A stretch of 64,000 nucleotides of DNA from Pollutimonas nitritireducens. GTDB taxonomy: Bacteria > Pseudomonadota > Gammaproteobacteria > Burkholderiales > Burkholderiaceae_B. The DNA is taken from NCBI RefSeq assembly GCF_002849615.1, contig NZ_PDNV01000013.1, forward strand, positions 1 to 64,000. Direction: 5' to 3'. The notes beneath the pieces were generated by a model. It made no database searches, was not told where the DNA came from, and was given only the letters and a program-made list of their open reading frames with translations. A program made the position numbers and the translations under genes. Below, one piece after another: positions 41,458-51,606 of this stretch (positions are counted from its first letter, which is position 1; each line of letters begins with the position of its first letter).

Positions 41458-44400
41458 GGAGAGGTCTCCACGCGGCGGGGTCCGACCCGGCGGTAGGCCT
41501 TGAATCGCCGCGCGATGTTATCGAACATCAAGTAGATGACCGGCGTTGTGAACAAGGTGAGCACCTGGCTGCACAACAGACCACCCACCATGACCAGGCC
41601 CAGCGGCTGACGCAGCTCGGAACCGGAGCCAGTGGCCAGCATCAATGGAATCGCGCTGAACAGCGCCGCCAGCGTGGTCATGAGGATGGGACGGAATCGC
41701 AGCAGGGCCGCTTCGTGTATGGCGGCCCGGGGACTCAACCCACGCTGGCGCTCGGCATCCAGCGCGAAGTCGATCATCATGATGGCGTTCTTCTTCACGA
41801 TGCCGATCAACAGAATGATGCCAATAATTCCGATCATGTCCAGGTCCGAACCGGTAATCAACAAGGCCAGCAGCGCGCCGACCGCCGCCGACGGCAATGT
41901 GGAAAGAATGGTGATGGGATGTATATAGCTTTCATACAGTATGCCCAGCACGATGTACATCGTTGCCACCGCGGCAAGTAGCAGCCACAAGGTCGATGAC
42001 AATGACGACTGGAAGGCCTTGGCGGCGCCCTGGTATTTCAGCTCGACGGATGCGGGCATCCCGAGCGCTTGCTGCGCCACGGCTATGGCCTCTACCGCGT
42101 CCGACAGCGCAACGCCGGGTGCCAGGTTGAACGAAATGGTCGTGGCCGGGAATTGCCCCAGCCGCTCGATGGACAACAGCGCATCGCGCTGGCTGATCTG
42201 TGCCAGGCTGCTGATCGGCACCGGTGTGCCGGAGGCCGTGGGCACGTAGATCTGTGCCAGCGCCTGTGGATTCTGGCGAAACTGCGATGCCACCTCCAGC
42301 ACCACACGGTACTGGGTAGACTGCGTAAAAATGGTGGAAATCAGGCGCTGGCCAAAAGCATCGTACAAGGCATCGTCGATCGCCGCATTGCTTACGCCCA
42401 GACGGGCCGCCGCGTCACGGTCTATGCTCAATATCGTTTGCAGTCCATCGCCTTGCAAGTCGTCCACGACATCGACCAGTTCGGGCAGCGCCTGCAAGGC
42501 ATCCACCAGGCGCGGCGTCCATTCAAGAAGCACGGCGTGATCCGGCTCGGACAAGCTCATCTGGTATTGCGTACGACTGATGCGGTCATCCACCGTAAGG
42601 TCTTGCACGGGTTGCATGAACACCTGAATACCGGAGAGTGACTCCAGGTCTTCTCCCAGGCGCCGAATGATCGTCGGTGCACTATCGCTGCGCTCTGCCA
42701 AGGGCTTGAGCGCGATCTGCAGGCGCCCGGTATTCAAGGTGGCGTTGGTGCCATCTATACCGATGAATGACGACACCGCCGCCACATCGGGGTCCTTCAG
42801 TATGCGGTCAACGGCCAATTGCTGGCGCTGCGCCATGGAACTGAACGACACGGTCTGCGGCCCCTGGCTGATGGCCTGGATCAGGCCGGTGTCCTGCTGG
42901 GGAAAAAACCCCTTGGGCACTACCACATAAAGCAGTCCGGTAAACACCAGCGTGCCCAGGGCGACCCATAAGGTCGCCCGCTGATGGGCCAACACCCAGA
43001 TCAGACCGCGGTCATAAGATCCGACCAGCCGGTCCATGGCGGCGCCTGACCAGCGCTGGAAACGCCCATACTTCATTTCCGATTCCGGCTTGAGCAAGCG
43101 TGCGCACATCATGGGCGTCAGCGTCAGCGAGATCGCGAGCGACAGCAGTATGGCGACGGCCAGCGTAATGGCAAACTCGCGAAACAGGCGGCCAATCAGG
43201 TCGCTCATGAATAGCAGCGGAATGAGGACCGCAATCAGGGATAAAGTCAGCGACACCAGCGTGAAGCCGATTTGCGAGGCGCCCTTCAGGGCGGCCTTCA
43301 TGGCACTTTCGCCCTTCTCGATATGCCTTGCGATGTTCTCGATCATGACGATGGCGTCGTCCACGACAAAGCCGGTGGCCACCGTCAGCGCCATCAGCGT
43401 CAGGTTGTTCACGCTGAAGCCTGCCAGGTACATGATGCCGAAGGTTCCAACCAGCGACAACGGCACCACCACGCTGGGAATGAAGGTCGCCGTCCAGCTG
43501 CGCAGGAACACGAAGGTAACCAGCACCACCAGCGCAATGGCCAGCAGCATTTCGATCTGCACGTGGTCGATCGAGTCGCGTATGGTCTGGGTGCGGTCGG
43601 TGGCCACGACCACGTCCACACCCGCGGGCAAGGCCGTTTTCAGCGACGGCAGCAAGGCCAGCACCTCATCCACAACCTCGATGACGTTGGCGCCGGGCTG
43701 CCGCTGGATATTCAGCAAGATTGCCGGAGTCTTGCCTATCCAGGCCGCCTGGCGCGTATTCTCGGCATCCTGCCTGGCCTCGGCCACGTCGCGCAAGCGC
43801 AATGGCGCGCCATTCTCGTAGGCCACGATCAACTGCTCGTAGTCGGCAATAGTCTTGAGTTGATCGTTGGCATTGATGGTGGTGGAACGCTCCGGCCCGT
43901 CGAGGTTGCCCTTGGGCTGGTTCACATTGGCGCCGGTGATGGCGGTGCGCAGACTGGCCAGGGTGAGGTTATGCGCCGCCAGCGCCCGCGGATTGGCCTG
44001 AATGCGCACTGCCGGACGTTGCCCGCCCGCGATGCTGACCAGCCCTACGCCGGAAATCTGCGACAGCTTCTGGGCCACCCTTATGTCGATCAGATCGCGC
44101 ACTTCGTACAAGGGCAGGGTCGGAGACGTGACAGCCAGACTGATCACGGGCGTATCGGCAGGGTTGACCTTGTTGTAGATCGGCGGTGCAGGCAAGTCGT
44201 TGGGCAGCAGGTTGGACGCGGCGTTGATCGCCGCCTGCACTTCCTGCTCGGCGACGTCCAGGGCCAGGCCCAGATCGAACTGCAGGGTGATCACCGACGA
44301 CCCGCCTGAACTCGACGACGTCATCTGCGTCATGCCCGGCATCTGCCCGAATTGGCGCTCAAGCGGTGACGTCACCAGCGCTGTCATGACATCGGGACTG

Positions 44401-44561
44401 GCACCCGGGTACAGCGTGGTTACCTGGATGGTGGGATAGTCGACCTGCGGCAAGGCCGACACCGGAAGCAGCCTATAGGCCAGGATGCCGGATATAAGCA
44501 GCGCCACCATGGCGAGCGTGGTGGCAACCGGCCGCAAGATAAAAAGGCGCGAAAGATTCAC
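41454..44561 (-). CDS. mdtB: RND efflux permease (MuxB/MdtB-like)
   Basis: 1035 residues from a GTG at 44561. HAE1 features: [59 protein letters not shown] with the proton-relay aspartates, and [17 protein letters not shown]. It is the first permease of the pair and probably forms a mixed trimer with the downstream one. Separated from the adaptor gene by 9 bases. Confidence 0.93.
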   Translation of the reverse strand: MNLSRLFILRPVATTLAMVALLISGILAYRLLPVSALPQVDYPTIQVTTLYPGASPDVMTALVTSPLERQFGQMPGMTQMTSSSSGGSSVITLQFDLGLALDVAEQEVQAAINAASNLLPNDLPAPPIYNKVNPADTPVISLAVTSPTLPLYEVRDLIDIRVAQKLSQISGVGLVSIAGGQRPAVRIQANPRALAAHNLTLASLRTAITGANVNQPKGNLDGPERSTTINANDQLKTIADYEQLIVAYENGAPLRLRDVAEARQDAENTRQAAWIGKTPAILLNIQRQPGANVIEVVDEVLALLPSLKTALPAGVDVVVATDRTQTIRDSIDHVQIEMLLAIALVVLVTFVFLRSWTATFIPSVVVPLSLVGTFGIMYLAGFSVNNLTLMALTVATGFVVDDAIVMIENIARHIEKGESAMKAALKGASQIGFTLVSLTLSLIAVLIPLLFMSDLIGRLFREFAITLAVAILLSLAISLTLTPMMCARLLKPESEMKYGRFQRWSGAAMDRLVGSYDRGLIWVLAHQRATLWVALGTLVFTGLLYVVVPKGFFPQQDTGLIQAISQGPQTVSFSSMAQRQQLAVDRILKDPDVAAVSSFIGIDGTNATLNTGRLQIALKPLAERSDSAPTIIRRLGEDLESLSGIQVFMQPVQDLTVDDRISRTQYQMSLSEPDHAVLLEWTPRLVDALQALPELVDVVDDLQGDGLQTILSIDRDAAARLGVSNAAIDDALYDAFGQRLISTIFTQSTQYRVVLEVASQFRQNPQALAQIYVPTASGTPVPISSLAQISQRDALLSIERLGQFPATTISFNLAPGVALSDAVEAIAVAQQALGMPASVELKYQGAAKAFQSSLSSTLWLLLAAVATMYIVLGILYESYIHPITILSTLPSAAVGALLALLITGSDLDMIGIIGIILLIGIVKKNAIMMIDFALDAERQRGLSPRAAIHEAALLRFRPILMTTLAALFSAIPLMLATGSGSELRQPLGLVMVGGLLCSQVLTLFTTPVIYLMFDNIARRFKAYRRVGPRRVETSP

Positions 44562-44570
44562 GACCCGTCC

Positions 44571-45869
44571 TTAATGTGCGCTGGGTGGGCTGGCGGCCGG
44601 CGCTCCGGCGGCCGGCGCACCGGCGGCCGGCGCTCCGGTCTGGGGTGCGCGCGCCTTGAGTCCCGCGCTGGCGTCAGGGCCCCCAGGTGCCGCCGCTGTG
44701 GCGCTCACGACCTCGACCTTGGCACCCTCGCGCAACCGATCCAGCCCTTCAACCACCACGCGCTGGCCGGCCGAAAGGCCGGATGCCACCGCCACCCGTT
44801 TTTCATCGACCCGGCCGATGACTATGGGCTGCACGTGTACCTTGCTTTCATCGTCGACCAAATAGACGAAGGCACCGATGGAGCCCTGCTGCACGGCCAT
44901 GGTGGGCACAACCAATGATTCGGCAGTGCCGACTCGCAGGCGCACATTGACAAATTGATTCGGAAACAGGGATTCATTTTCATTGGCAAAGCGCGCCTTG
45001 AGCTTTACGGTACCTGTGGCGACATCAATCTGGTTGTCCAGAGCCATCAAGTCACCCGTGGCGATCTTGCGTACGTCGTCCCGGTCGTACAACTCGACCG
45101 CCAGCGTCTGGCCACCACGGATCTTCTCCAGGACATCGGGCAATTGGGCCTGCGGCAAGGTGAACATGACCGAAATAGGCTGCGTTTGCGTGATGACCAC
45201 GAGACCGTCGGTGTTGGAAGCGTTGATCATGTTGCCCTGGTCGAGCTTGCGCAAACCCAGCCGTCCTGAAATCGGCGCAATGATGCGCGTGAAACTCAAC
45301 TGCAACGTTGCACTGTCGACGGCAGCCTGATCGCTCTTGCGCGACCCCAGGTACTGCTGAACCAGTGCGGCCTGAGCGTCCACTTGCTGCTTGGCAATGG
45401 AATTCTGCTTGAACAGCAATTGGTAGCGCTGCAAGTCGCGCTGCGCATTCTGCAACTGGGCCTCATTCTGTTTTTGCTGACCCAATGCCTGGTCCAGTTC
45501 GACCTGATAGCTGCGCGGATCGATCTGCGCCAGTAGATCGCCTTCCCGTACCTTTTGGCCGTCGGTAAAGGCTATTTTCTGCAGCTCGCCATCGACACGA
45601 CTGCGCACGGTAACGGTATTGAATGCCGTCACCGTGCCTATCGCCTTGAGCGTATAGTCGATGGGACCGGTTTCCACCGTGGCCAGCCTGACGGGAACCG
45701 CCATGGCGGGAGGCATTCCACGTCCAGCCGATATTCCAGCTTGCTGGCCCGGAGCTGATGGACTCTTGACGAAAAACCAATAGCCGCCAGCGATCGCTAG
45801 CACCAACACAATTAGCCAGGGCCATCGACCGCGCCTGGGTCGATACGGTTCGGAGCTTGATTCCGACAT
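44571..45869 (-). CDS. mdtA: RND periplasmic adaptor protein (MuxA/MdtA-like)
   Basis: The start at 45869, with GGAG 7 bases upstream, gives 432 residues. Membrane anchor WPWLIVLVLAIAGGYWFFVK near residue 25, lipoyl halves (TVRSRVDGELQKIAFTDGQK and APISGRLGLRKLDQGNMI), a coiled-coil hairpin (QKQNEAQLQNAQRDLQRYQL) and a beta-barrel domain. It bridges the permease and the outer-membrane factor. The tail after residue 385 is Ala/Gly/Pro-rich with an AAGAP repeat caused by 15-base tandem repeats in the DNA. No local regulator gene is adjacent. Confidence 0.93.
   Translation of the reverse strand: MSESSSEPYRPRRGRWPWLIVLVLAIAGGYWFFVKSPSAPGQQAGISAGRGMPPAMAVPVRLATVETGPIDYTLKAIGTVTAFNTVTVRSRVDGELQKIAFTDGQKVREGDLLAQIDPRSYQVELDQALGQQKQNEAQLQNAQRDLQRYQLLFKQNSIAKQQVDAQAALVQQYLGSRKSDQAAVDSATLQLSFTRIIAPISGRLGLRKLDQGNMINASNTDGLVVITQTQPISVMFTLPQAQLPDVLEKIRGGQTLAVELYDRDDVRKIATGDLMALDNQIDVATGTVKLKARFANENESLFPNQFVNVRLRVGTAESLVVPTMAVQQGSIGAFVYLVDDESKVHVQPIVIGRVDEKRVAVASGLSAGQRVVVEGLDRLREGAKVEVVSATAAAPGGPDASAGLKARAPQTGAPAAGAPAAGAPAASPPSAH
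44593..44637. repeat. three 15-bp tandem repeats in the adaptor gene 3' end
   Basis: GCGGCCGGCGCTCCG is present three times in a row (44593-44607, 44608-44622 with one change, 44623-44637). In the minus-strand protein it encodes a five-residue Gly-Ala-Pro-Ala-Ala unit. In-frame length, so copy-number change would alter only tail length. Confidence 0.9.
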
Positions 45870-46088
45870 GCACAGTTCTCCGGTTAACACGAAACAGCCG
45901 CCATTTTCACCGATCGGAGCGCTGACGGGCGTCGAAATCCTGGATTTGTAATGCAACGCAACAACAATTTATGCCAGGCCTGTTTGCATCAGGCGAAGTC
46001 ATTTGCCGTATACGCGCGATGGGAAGGAGTCGTGAGGCAGCGCGGGCGCGGTTAGCCAGGGAGAAACGACAGTGCTGCGGCACCGGAC

Positions 46089-46841
46089 CTAAAGGTTACA
46101 GCGGGCCAATTTGAAAGGTACATCGTCGGTGATGGGTTGGGGCTTGAGGTCGCTGTCCTGCCTGGCGAATCGAACCCAGATCACATATTTATTCGCGCTC
46201 ATTTCGGGGAAGACGTCCAGACCGGCGTCCACCCATACCCTCAAGAGCTGGAAGACCTTGCCGCCCAGCATGTCCTGGTAGGCGCCCTGACGCGCCACCG
46301 CATCGACCACGTCGCCGGAATCCCGCAGCAACCGCAGAATGAGCGCAAGGCCCTTATACAAAGGCATGAAGGTCATGATCCATTGACGCAGGTTTTCGGA
46401 ACGCGCCTCGGGCGGCTTGATTTGCCAGGAAAAATAGGAAGGCATGTCGACCTGGGAAGATCCCCCGGGTACCGACACGCGCCCCCGCAGGCTGGCGAGC
46501 CATTCGTTGTCACGTAGTTCCTGCCCCACCCTGCCTTGCGCGCCGAGGTTGGCGGCTGCCGACTGGATCTCGGCAAGCATGGCATCGAGCAATTGCACGT
46601 CCACGCCGGGATGCTGCCTCAGCGCACCGAGCGCTGTGCGCTGACGTTCGAGGTCTTGGAGGATGGCACCGCGCAGGTCGGTTCGATCGCAGATATCGAG
46701 CAGGTCGAATAGCGTCGCCACCGCAATGTGATGATAATGCGCGTCGATGCCTTTGGCGAAAAAAAATAGCCTGTCGAACAAATGCTCGACCCTTAACAGG
46801 GACCGAACCCGTTCATTGCAGGGATATTCATAAAGAATCAC
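46089..46841 (-). CDS. zapD: cell division protein ZapD
   Basis: 250 residues from a GTG at 46841. The ZapD (YacF/DUF1342) pattern is clear: ILYEYPCNERVRSLLRVEHL at the N-terminus and RVSVPGGSSQVDMPSYFSWQ in the middle (family motif of the FtsZ-bundling face). It cross-links FtsZ filaments at the septum. It follows coaE by 21 bases, the conserved order in proteobacteria; the yacG gene that often follows is not seen in the next 130 bases. Confidence 0.94.
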   Translation of the reverse strand: MILYEYPCNERVRSLLRVEHLFDRLFFFAKGIDAHYHHIAVATLFDLLDICDRTDLRGAILQDLERQRTALGALRQHPGVDVQLLDAMLAEIQSAAANLGAQGRVGQELRDNEWLASLRGRVSVPGGSSQVDMPSYFSWQIKPPEARSENLRQWIMTFMPLYKGLALILRLLRDSGDVVDAVARQGAYQDMLGGKVFQLLRVWVDAGLDVFPEMSANKYVIWVRFARQDSDLKPQPITDDVPFKLARCNL

Positions 46842-46862
46842 GCGACCAAGAACCTTTTCAAT

Positions 46863-47501
46863 TTAAGTGGGGCTGGTGGTTGAAAATTTACCGGATGCTT
46901 GTTGGGCCAGGGCGCACCAGCGCAGGTGCAGCTCCCAAGCGCGACGTTCGAGGTCCTCGACCTTGGTCTGCCCGTCGTTCAACACCACATCGTCAGCCAC
47001 GGCCAGGCGGGCCTCGCGCGACGCTTGAGCGGACATAATACGCCCAATAGCCTCTGTCGTCAGCCCGCTGCGGGCCTTCACACGGGCGACCTGCGTTGCC
47101 GGATCGCAGTCGACTACACAGATGCGATCGACCTGGTCGCGCCACCGACCCGATTCCACCAGCAACGGCACGACAAAAACAAGATAACATCCTTGTGCCG
47201 ATTCGGCCCTTCGTTTTGTAACGGATCCTATCAGCGGATGTATGATCGCTTCGAGCTGACTGCGAGCCTGCGGGCTCGCGAACACGAGCTCGCGCATCGC
47301 CTCACGGTCCAGCGCGCCGGTGGGAGCAATGACATCGGGGCCAAAATGCTGACGGATGGGCTCGATCGCCGCACCGCCTGGCGCAGTAAGTTCGTGGGCG
47401 ATGACATCGGTATCCACGATGGCGGCGCCCCATGAAGCAAAGAAGTCCGCAACACGGCTTTTGCCCGAGCCTATGCCTCCGGTCAGTCCTATCTTCAACA
47501 T
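46863..47501 (-). CDS. coaE: dephospho-CoA kinase
   Basis: 212 residues. P-loop GLTGGIGSGKSRVADFF at residues 5-21, then VDTDVIAHELT with the conserved aspartate, FVVPLLVESGRW and VDCDPATQVARVKARSG, all typical of CoaE. It phosphorylates the 3'-hydroxyl of dephospho-CoA in the last step of CoA synthesis. It forms a unit with zapD. panC of the same general pathway lies about 2 kb away. Confidence 0.95.
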   Translation of the reverse strand: MLKIGLTGGIGSGKSRVADFFASWGAAIVDTDVIAHELTAPGGAAIEPIRQHFGPDVIAPTGALDREAMRELVFASPQARSQLEAIIHPLIGSVTKRRAESAQGCYLVFVVPLLVESGRWRDQVDRICVVDCDPATQVARVKARSGLTTEAIGRIMSAQASREARLAVADDVVLNDGQTKVEDLERRAWELHLRWCALAQQASGKFSTTSPT

Positions 47502-47552
47502 GATCGAATACCTTTACTCCGAAAATACCAATGTAACCTACGTCCGGTGTGG

Positions 47553-47597
47553 ATGGATGCAGTCTGCATGGATGCGGTCTGCATGGACGCGGTCTGC
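47553..47597. repeat. three 15-bp tandem repeats between coaE and pilD
   Basis: ATGGATGCAGTCTGC, ATGGATGCGGTCTGC and ATGGACGCGGTCTGC follow one another at 47553-47567, 47568-47582 and 47583-47597. The region is upstream of coaE and downstream of the pilD stop (47669), and no gene covers it. Each copy contains an ATG, but no convincing protein results. Confidence 0.9.
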
Positions 47598-47668
47598 ACG
47601 TGCCGCGCCCGGGTCGGCATGAACCCGGTCGGTGTCTGTATGGTTATACCGGTACGTGGCAGGGGCTG

Positions 47669-48451
47669 TCAGAATAATCCGGTCAGGAAAGGTCCGGTCA
47701 GGAATGTCCCCGTCTGTCCCGATTCGAACAGCAGTGAAGCCGTTCCGCTGGCTGCCAGGAACGGTCCGAATGGATAGGCCCCCTCGGGGGTCAGGGAACG
47801 CTGGCGCAGCATGGCGAACAGAATAGCGGCAAGGCTCGACGCCAACAGAACCATGGCCAGCGGACGCCAGCCCAGCCATGCACCCAGAGCAGCCAACAGC
47901 TTGAAGTCTCCGTAGCCCATGCCATCATGCCCGCTAAGACACTTGAAGGCCGAAAACAGCAACCACAGGAAACCGTAACCCAGCATGGCGCCGGCTACGG
48001 CATTGTGCAGTCCGACGCCGTAGCTACTCCAGGCTAGCGCCAAGCCAGCCCACATCAATGGAAGCGTCAGCGCATCGGGTAGCAGCCGCGTATGGGCGTC
48101 GATCAAGGCCAGCATCAGCAGCGTGGCGGTGACAACGGCCAGACAGAAAAAAAACAACGAGTAGCCATGCGTCTGGTTCAGGACGGCAAAACAAACAGCC
48201 ATGAGCAGCATGCAACCGGCCACGATCTCTTGCTTTGCGATTGGACGGCGAGGATGCGGGACAATTCCCTGGCCCGGAAAGCGCCGCAGAGCGTTCGCCA
48301 GCGCCCTGCGCAGGGTGGCCGGATCGGGCTCGCCCCCGGCAGAGAGCATGGCAACATAGGCATCTGCCGCCCGGGCGCAATAGGCACCGGTCAATGCACC
48401 CAAGGCGGCCGCCGTCAACTGAGCCGACACCGCGTAAAGAGTCACGTGCAT
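47669..48451 (-). CDS. pilD: prepilin peptidase (A24) lacking the N-terminal cysteine motif
   Basis: 260 residues with about seven or eight membrane helices. The aspartyl protease pair is present: D118 in LALIDAHTRLLPDALTLP and D182 in GHDGMGYGDFKLLAALGAWLGW. The CxxC pairs that bind zinc in the cytoplasmic methyltransferase loop of classical PilD are missing; the loop region reads RRFPGQGIVPHPRRPIAKQE. It may therefore cleave but not methylate prepilins. pilB and pilC are not adjacent; coaE downstream is the normal neighbour. The C-terminus is extended by a short FLTGP repeat. Confidence 0.88.
   Translation of the reverse strand: MHVTLYAVSAQLTAAALGALTGAYCARAADAYVAMLSAGGEPDPATLRRALANALRRFPGQGIVPHPRRPIAKQEIVAGCMLLMAVCFAVLNQTHGYSLFFFCLAVVTATLLMLALIDAHTRLLPDALTLPLMWAGLALAWSSYGVGLHNAVAGAMLGYGFLWLLFSAFKCLSGHDGMGYGDFKLLAALGAWLGWRPLAMVLLASSLAAILFAMLRQRSLTPEGAYPFGPFLAASGTASLLFESGQTGTFLTGPFLTGLF
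47679..47708. repeat. 15-bp direct repeat at the pilD 3' end
   Basis: CCGGTCAGGAAAGGT (47679-47693) is followed by CCGGTCAGGAATGTC. On the minus strand it encodes the repeated FLTGP at the PilD C-terminus. It is the second 15-base tandem repeat within 150 bases. Confidence 0.8.
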
Positions 48452-48566
48452 AAACCATGCTCACACGTAATATACCGGCGTTGCCGGGGTTTCTACAAAA
48501 GGCGACTTACCGCCAGGACAATAAATGCGTAGAATGCTCATTGCCCCCTGTTGACGGATAATTGCC

Positions 48567-49229
48567 ATGCCCTTCCCTGCCCAGCTCACTCGACGTTCGT
48601 TTTGCAATCCCTTGGGCGCCGCCGTATTGGCCCTGGTTCTTGCTGGCTGTGCCCAGCAAAAACCATCGGGCTATTACGACACTCCGCATGACAACACCGC
48701 AACCGATGCACAAATTCACGCGCAGGGTCGCGACGTTGCCAGGGCACCATCGCAGATACAGCTGGGTTTCGGGAATGAAGAACAAAAAGCCAACAGGCGG
48801 AAATCGCAGCAACAAGCGGCGGAAGGCACGGCGGTAAAAGCGCGTGCCGTAGCCGAAGCCAAAACCTTCCTGGGCACCGTACCTTGCCTGCTCAACGCAG
48901 GCCCTGGCTGCTCGGCCACACGGGTAACGCTAACACTGGCTCCCGAGGGGCAGTGGCGCGCCCGCACCGTATTGCTTGATCATCCCGAGCCCAAGAACAA
49001 CATTGTTCAGCAGGGCTGCTGGAATGTCGTGGCCACGCAGCCGTTGCGCATCGTGCTGCAGTTACCCAATGAAGCCACCAAGGCCAACCTGACCTTTGTC
49101 AACGACAACGTGCTGCGCATCAATACAATCGACGATATAAAGCCCACGCTTGACCACCACCTGACACGCCAGCAAGACATCGACCCCATCGACGAAATTT
49201 CCAGCCAGACACCGCTGCAGTGTCAATAA
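48567..49229 (+). CDS. NlpE-like lipoprotein
   Basis: 220 residues. Signal peptide with lipobox LVLAGC (Cys near residue 28) indicates a lipoprotein. Residues 40-95 are polar and probably disordered (NEEQKANRRKSQQQAAEG). Residues 98-200 resemble the NlpE N-terminal/copper resistance domain: FLGTVPCLLNAGPGCSATRV, TLTLAPEGQWRA, QGCWNVV and FVNDNVLRI, with cysteines spaced like the PCADC motif but stretched. NlpE lipoproteins signal envelope or copper stress; that role here is only inferred. Divergent from pilD. Confidence 0.8.
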   Translation: MPFPAQLTRRSFCNPLGAAVLALVLAGCAQQKPSGYYDTPHDNTATDAQIHAQGRDVARAPSQIQLGFGNEEQKANRRKSQQQAAEGTAVKARAVAEAKTFLGTVPCLLNAGPGCSATRVTLTLAPEGQWRARTVLLDHPEPKNNIVQQGCWNVVATQPLRIVLQLPNEATKANLTFVNDNVLRINTIDDIKPTLDHHLTRQQDIDPIDEISSQTPLQCQ

Positions 49230-49232
49230 ACC

Positions 49233-49463
49233 CTAGAACGGAACACCCTGCGACATAATGCAGCGGGTTAATTCGACTGCATTCCTGACCTGCATTTTCT
49301 GAAAAATTCGGGCCCGATGAGCTTCGATGGTGCGCTGCGATACACCCAGTTCGGCAGCGATGATCTTGTTGGGTTTGCCCGATACCACGTAGTCCATGAC
49401 GTCACGCTCGCGCGGTGTTAACCGCGAGATAGGCGAACCGCCATGATTGCGTCCTTGTAGCAT
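49233..49463 (-). CDS. stand-alone LuxR/FixJ-type HTH regulator
   Basis: 76 residues, consisting almost only of a GerE/LuxR helix-turn-helix: SRLTPRERDVMDYVVSGKPN, then GVSQRTIEAHRARIFQKMQV. No receiver or ligand domain precedes it, and the ATG at 49463 has its own GGAG 6 bases upstream, so this seems to be the full gene, not the end of a longer one. It could act as a dimeric DNA-binding regulator without a sensor, or be the relic of a FixJ-type response regulator. Its leader has a 12-bp inverted repeat covering part of the ribosome site. Confidence 0.82.
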   Translation of the reverse strand: MLQGRNHGGSPISRLTPRERDVMDYVVSGKPNKIIAAELGVSQRTIEAHRARIFQKMQVRNAVELTRCIMSQGVPF

Positions 49464-49471
49464 GCTTATCT

Positions 49472-49514
49472 CCGTCTATTGGCTATGTACTATTCTGTCA
49501 TGGCCAATAGACGG
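49472..49514 (-). promoter_or_regulatory. 12-bp inverted repeat overlapping the ribosome site of the LuxR-type gene
   Basis: CCGTCTATTGGC (49472-49483) and GCCAATAGACGG (49503-49514) are exact complements separated by 19 bases. In the minus-strand transcript the 3' arm ends with the GG of the GGAG Shine-Dalgarno, 8 bases before the ATG at 49463. It could be a protein-binding dyad for the LuxR-type product or a translational hairpin. The symmetry and position are seen; the function is inferred. Confidence 0.65.
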
Positions 49515-49579
49515 GGTCTCCTGTCAATTCTTACAGAGCGCCGGTAGACGGCCGTGGAAGGCATGGGAGTGCCGGCCTA

Positions 49580-50458
<879 letters not shown>

Positions 50459-51307
50459 TCAGGCGGCGGCGCGTATATAGGACAGGCGCAAGTAAATGGG
50501 CGCGTAGGGTTCGGCCTGGGTGATGTCCAGCAACGATTCACGTGCCAGTTCGAGCATGGCCAGAAAATGTACCACCAGGATGGGCACTGAGTCGCCGTCC
50601 ACCACCCGCTCGCTGAAAAGCTCGGTGAATTCCATGAATCGAACGTCGCTCAAGCGACGCAGGATCTGGCTCATGTGGTCGCGCACGGATAATTGTTCGC
50701 GGGTGATGCGGTGATGTTGATTGAGCTTGGCGCGGCGCATGATGTCGAGCCAGGCATTGCGCAGGTCGTCGGGGCTGACCTCGGGCAAGATGCGTTCCAC
50801 CTGCAAGTCCAAGAATGCATGCGAACGCTGGAAGTCTCTGCCCAGTTGCGGCAAGGCATCCAGCTTGCGTGCCGCCAGCTTCATTTGTTCGTATTCAAGC
50901 AAACGCCTGACCAGCTCGGCGCGCGGGTCGTCGACCTCTTCGCCGCTGTCCGATTTTTTGACCGGCAGCAACATGCGCGACTTGATTTCGATGAGCAGCG
51001 CCGCCATAAGCAGATATTCGCCGGCGAGCTCGAGGTTATGCTTGCGGATCTGTTCCACGTAAGAAAGATACTGCTTGGTGACCTCGGCCATGGGGATGTC
51101 AAGCACATTGAAATTCTGCTTGCGTATCAGGTAAAGCAGCAAATCCAGTGGGCCCTGGAATGTTTCCAGGAATACTTCAAGGGCATCCGGGGGAATATAC
51201 AAATCGTGGGGCATGGCGAACAGTGGTTCGCCATACAGGCGAGCCAAGGCCACACTATCGACCACGTCGGGGGTGCTATCAATGGCCGGCGTGACCAACG
51301 CATCCAT
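50459..51307 (-). CDS. scpA: segregation and condensation protein A
   Basis: The ATG at 51307, with AGGAGG 7 bases upstream, gives 282 residues; an ATG at 51337 lacks such a site. ScpA (kleisin) features: FQGPLDLLLYLIRKQNFNVL, IPMAEVTKQYLSYVEQI, and GEYLLMAALLIEIKSRMLLP. The C-terminal winged helix ends RLSYIRAAA. With SMC and ScpB it condenses and separates chromosomes. scpB is not seen in the window. Confidence 0.95.
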   Translation of the reverse strand: MDALVTPAIDSTPDVVDSVALARLYGEPLFAMPHDLYIPPDALEVFLETFQGPLDLLLYLIRKQNFNVLDIPMAEVTKQYLSYVEQIRKHNLELAGEYLLMAALLIEIKSRMLLPVKKSDSGEEVDDPRAELVRRLLEYEQMKLAARKLDALPQLGRDFQRSHAFLDLQVERILPEVSPDDLRNAWLDIMRRAKLNQHHRITREQLSVRDHMSQILRRLSDVRFMEFTELFSERVVDGDSVPILVVHFLAMLELARESLLDITQAEPYAPIYLRLSYIRAAA

Positions 51308-51345
51308 TCCCACGCCTCCTGCCCCGGACAACGGCATGAGCCCGC

Positions 51346-51534
51346 TTAGTTCGTCTGGTACACGTATGGCTTTTGCGGTACACGCCCGGCGCGATACCCA
51401 TCTTGGAGTTCCGGATCAATTTGCTTGTCCCAAAGACGTCCACGCCCTTCGCGCTGACGCGCCTCGGTATCAGGATGCTCTGCCTTGTACTTTTTCAGAA
51501 ACTGAGTAATTTCTGACTCGAAATTCTTTGCCAT
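51346..51534 (-). CDS. DUF3460 family small protein
   Basis: 62 residues, MAKNFESEITQFLKKYKAEH, then PDTEARQREGRGRLWDKQID and the KPYVYQTN end: the whole DUF3460 domain of betaproteobacteria. No function is known. It lies 38 bases upstream of scpA on the same strand, its conserved place in Burkholderiales, so it is probably co-transcribed with scpA and panC. Confidence 0.9.
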   Translation of the reverse strand: MAKNFESEITQFLKKYKAEHPDTEARQREGRGRLWDKQIDPELQDGYRAGRVPQKPYVYQTN

Positions 51535-51606
51535 AATGCGTAAAGACCAAATATGGTTAACCGACGAAACCCAAGTTTACTTCACTCGAGCTGAACTGAG
51601 TGCCTA

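Noticed and set aside
43272-44309. A 345-codon frame opposite the MdtB-like permease gene
   Set aside because: His/Gln/Gly/Arg-rich low-information sequence typical of antisense to membrane-protein codons; no independent signals.
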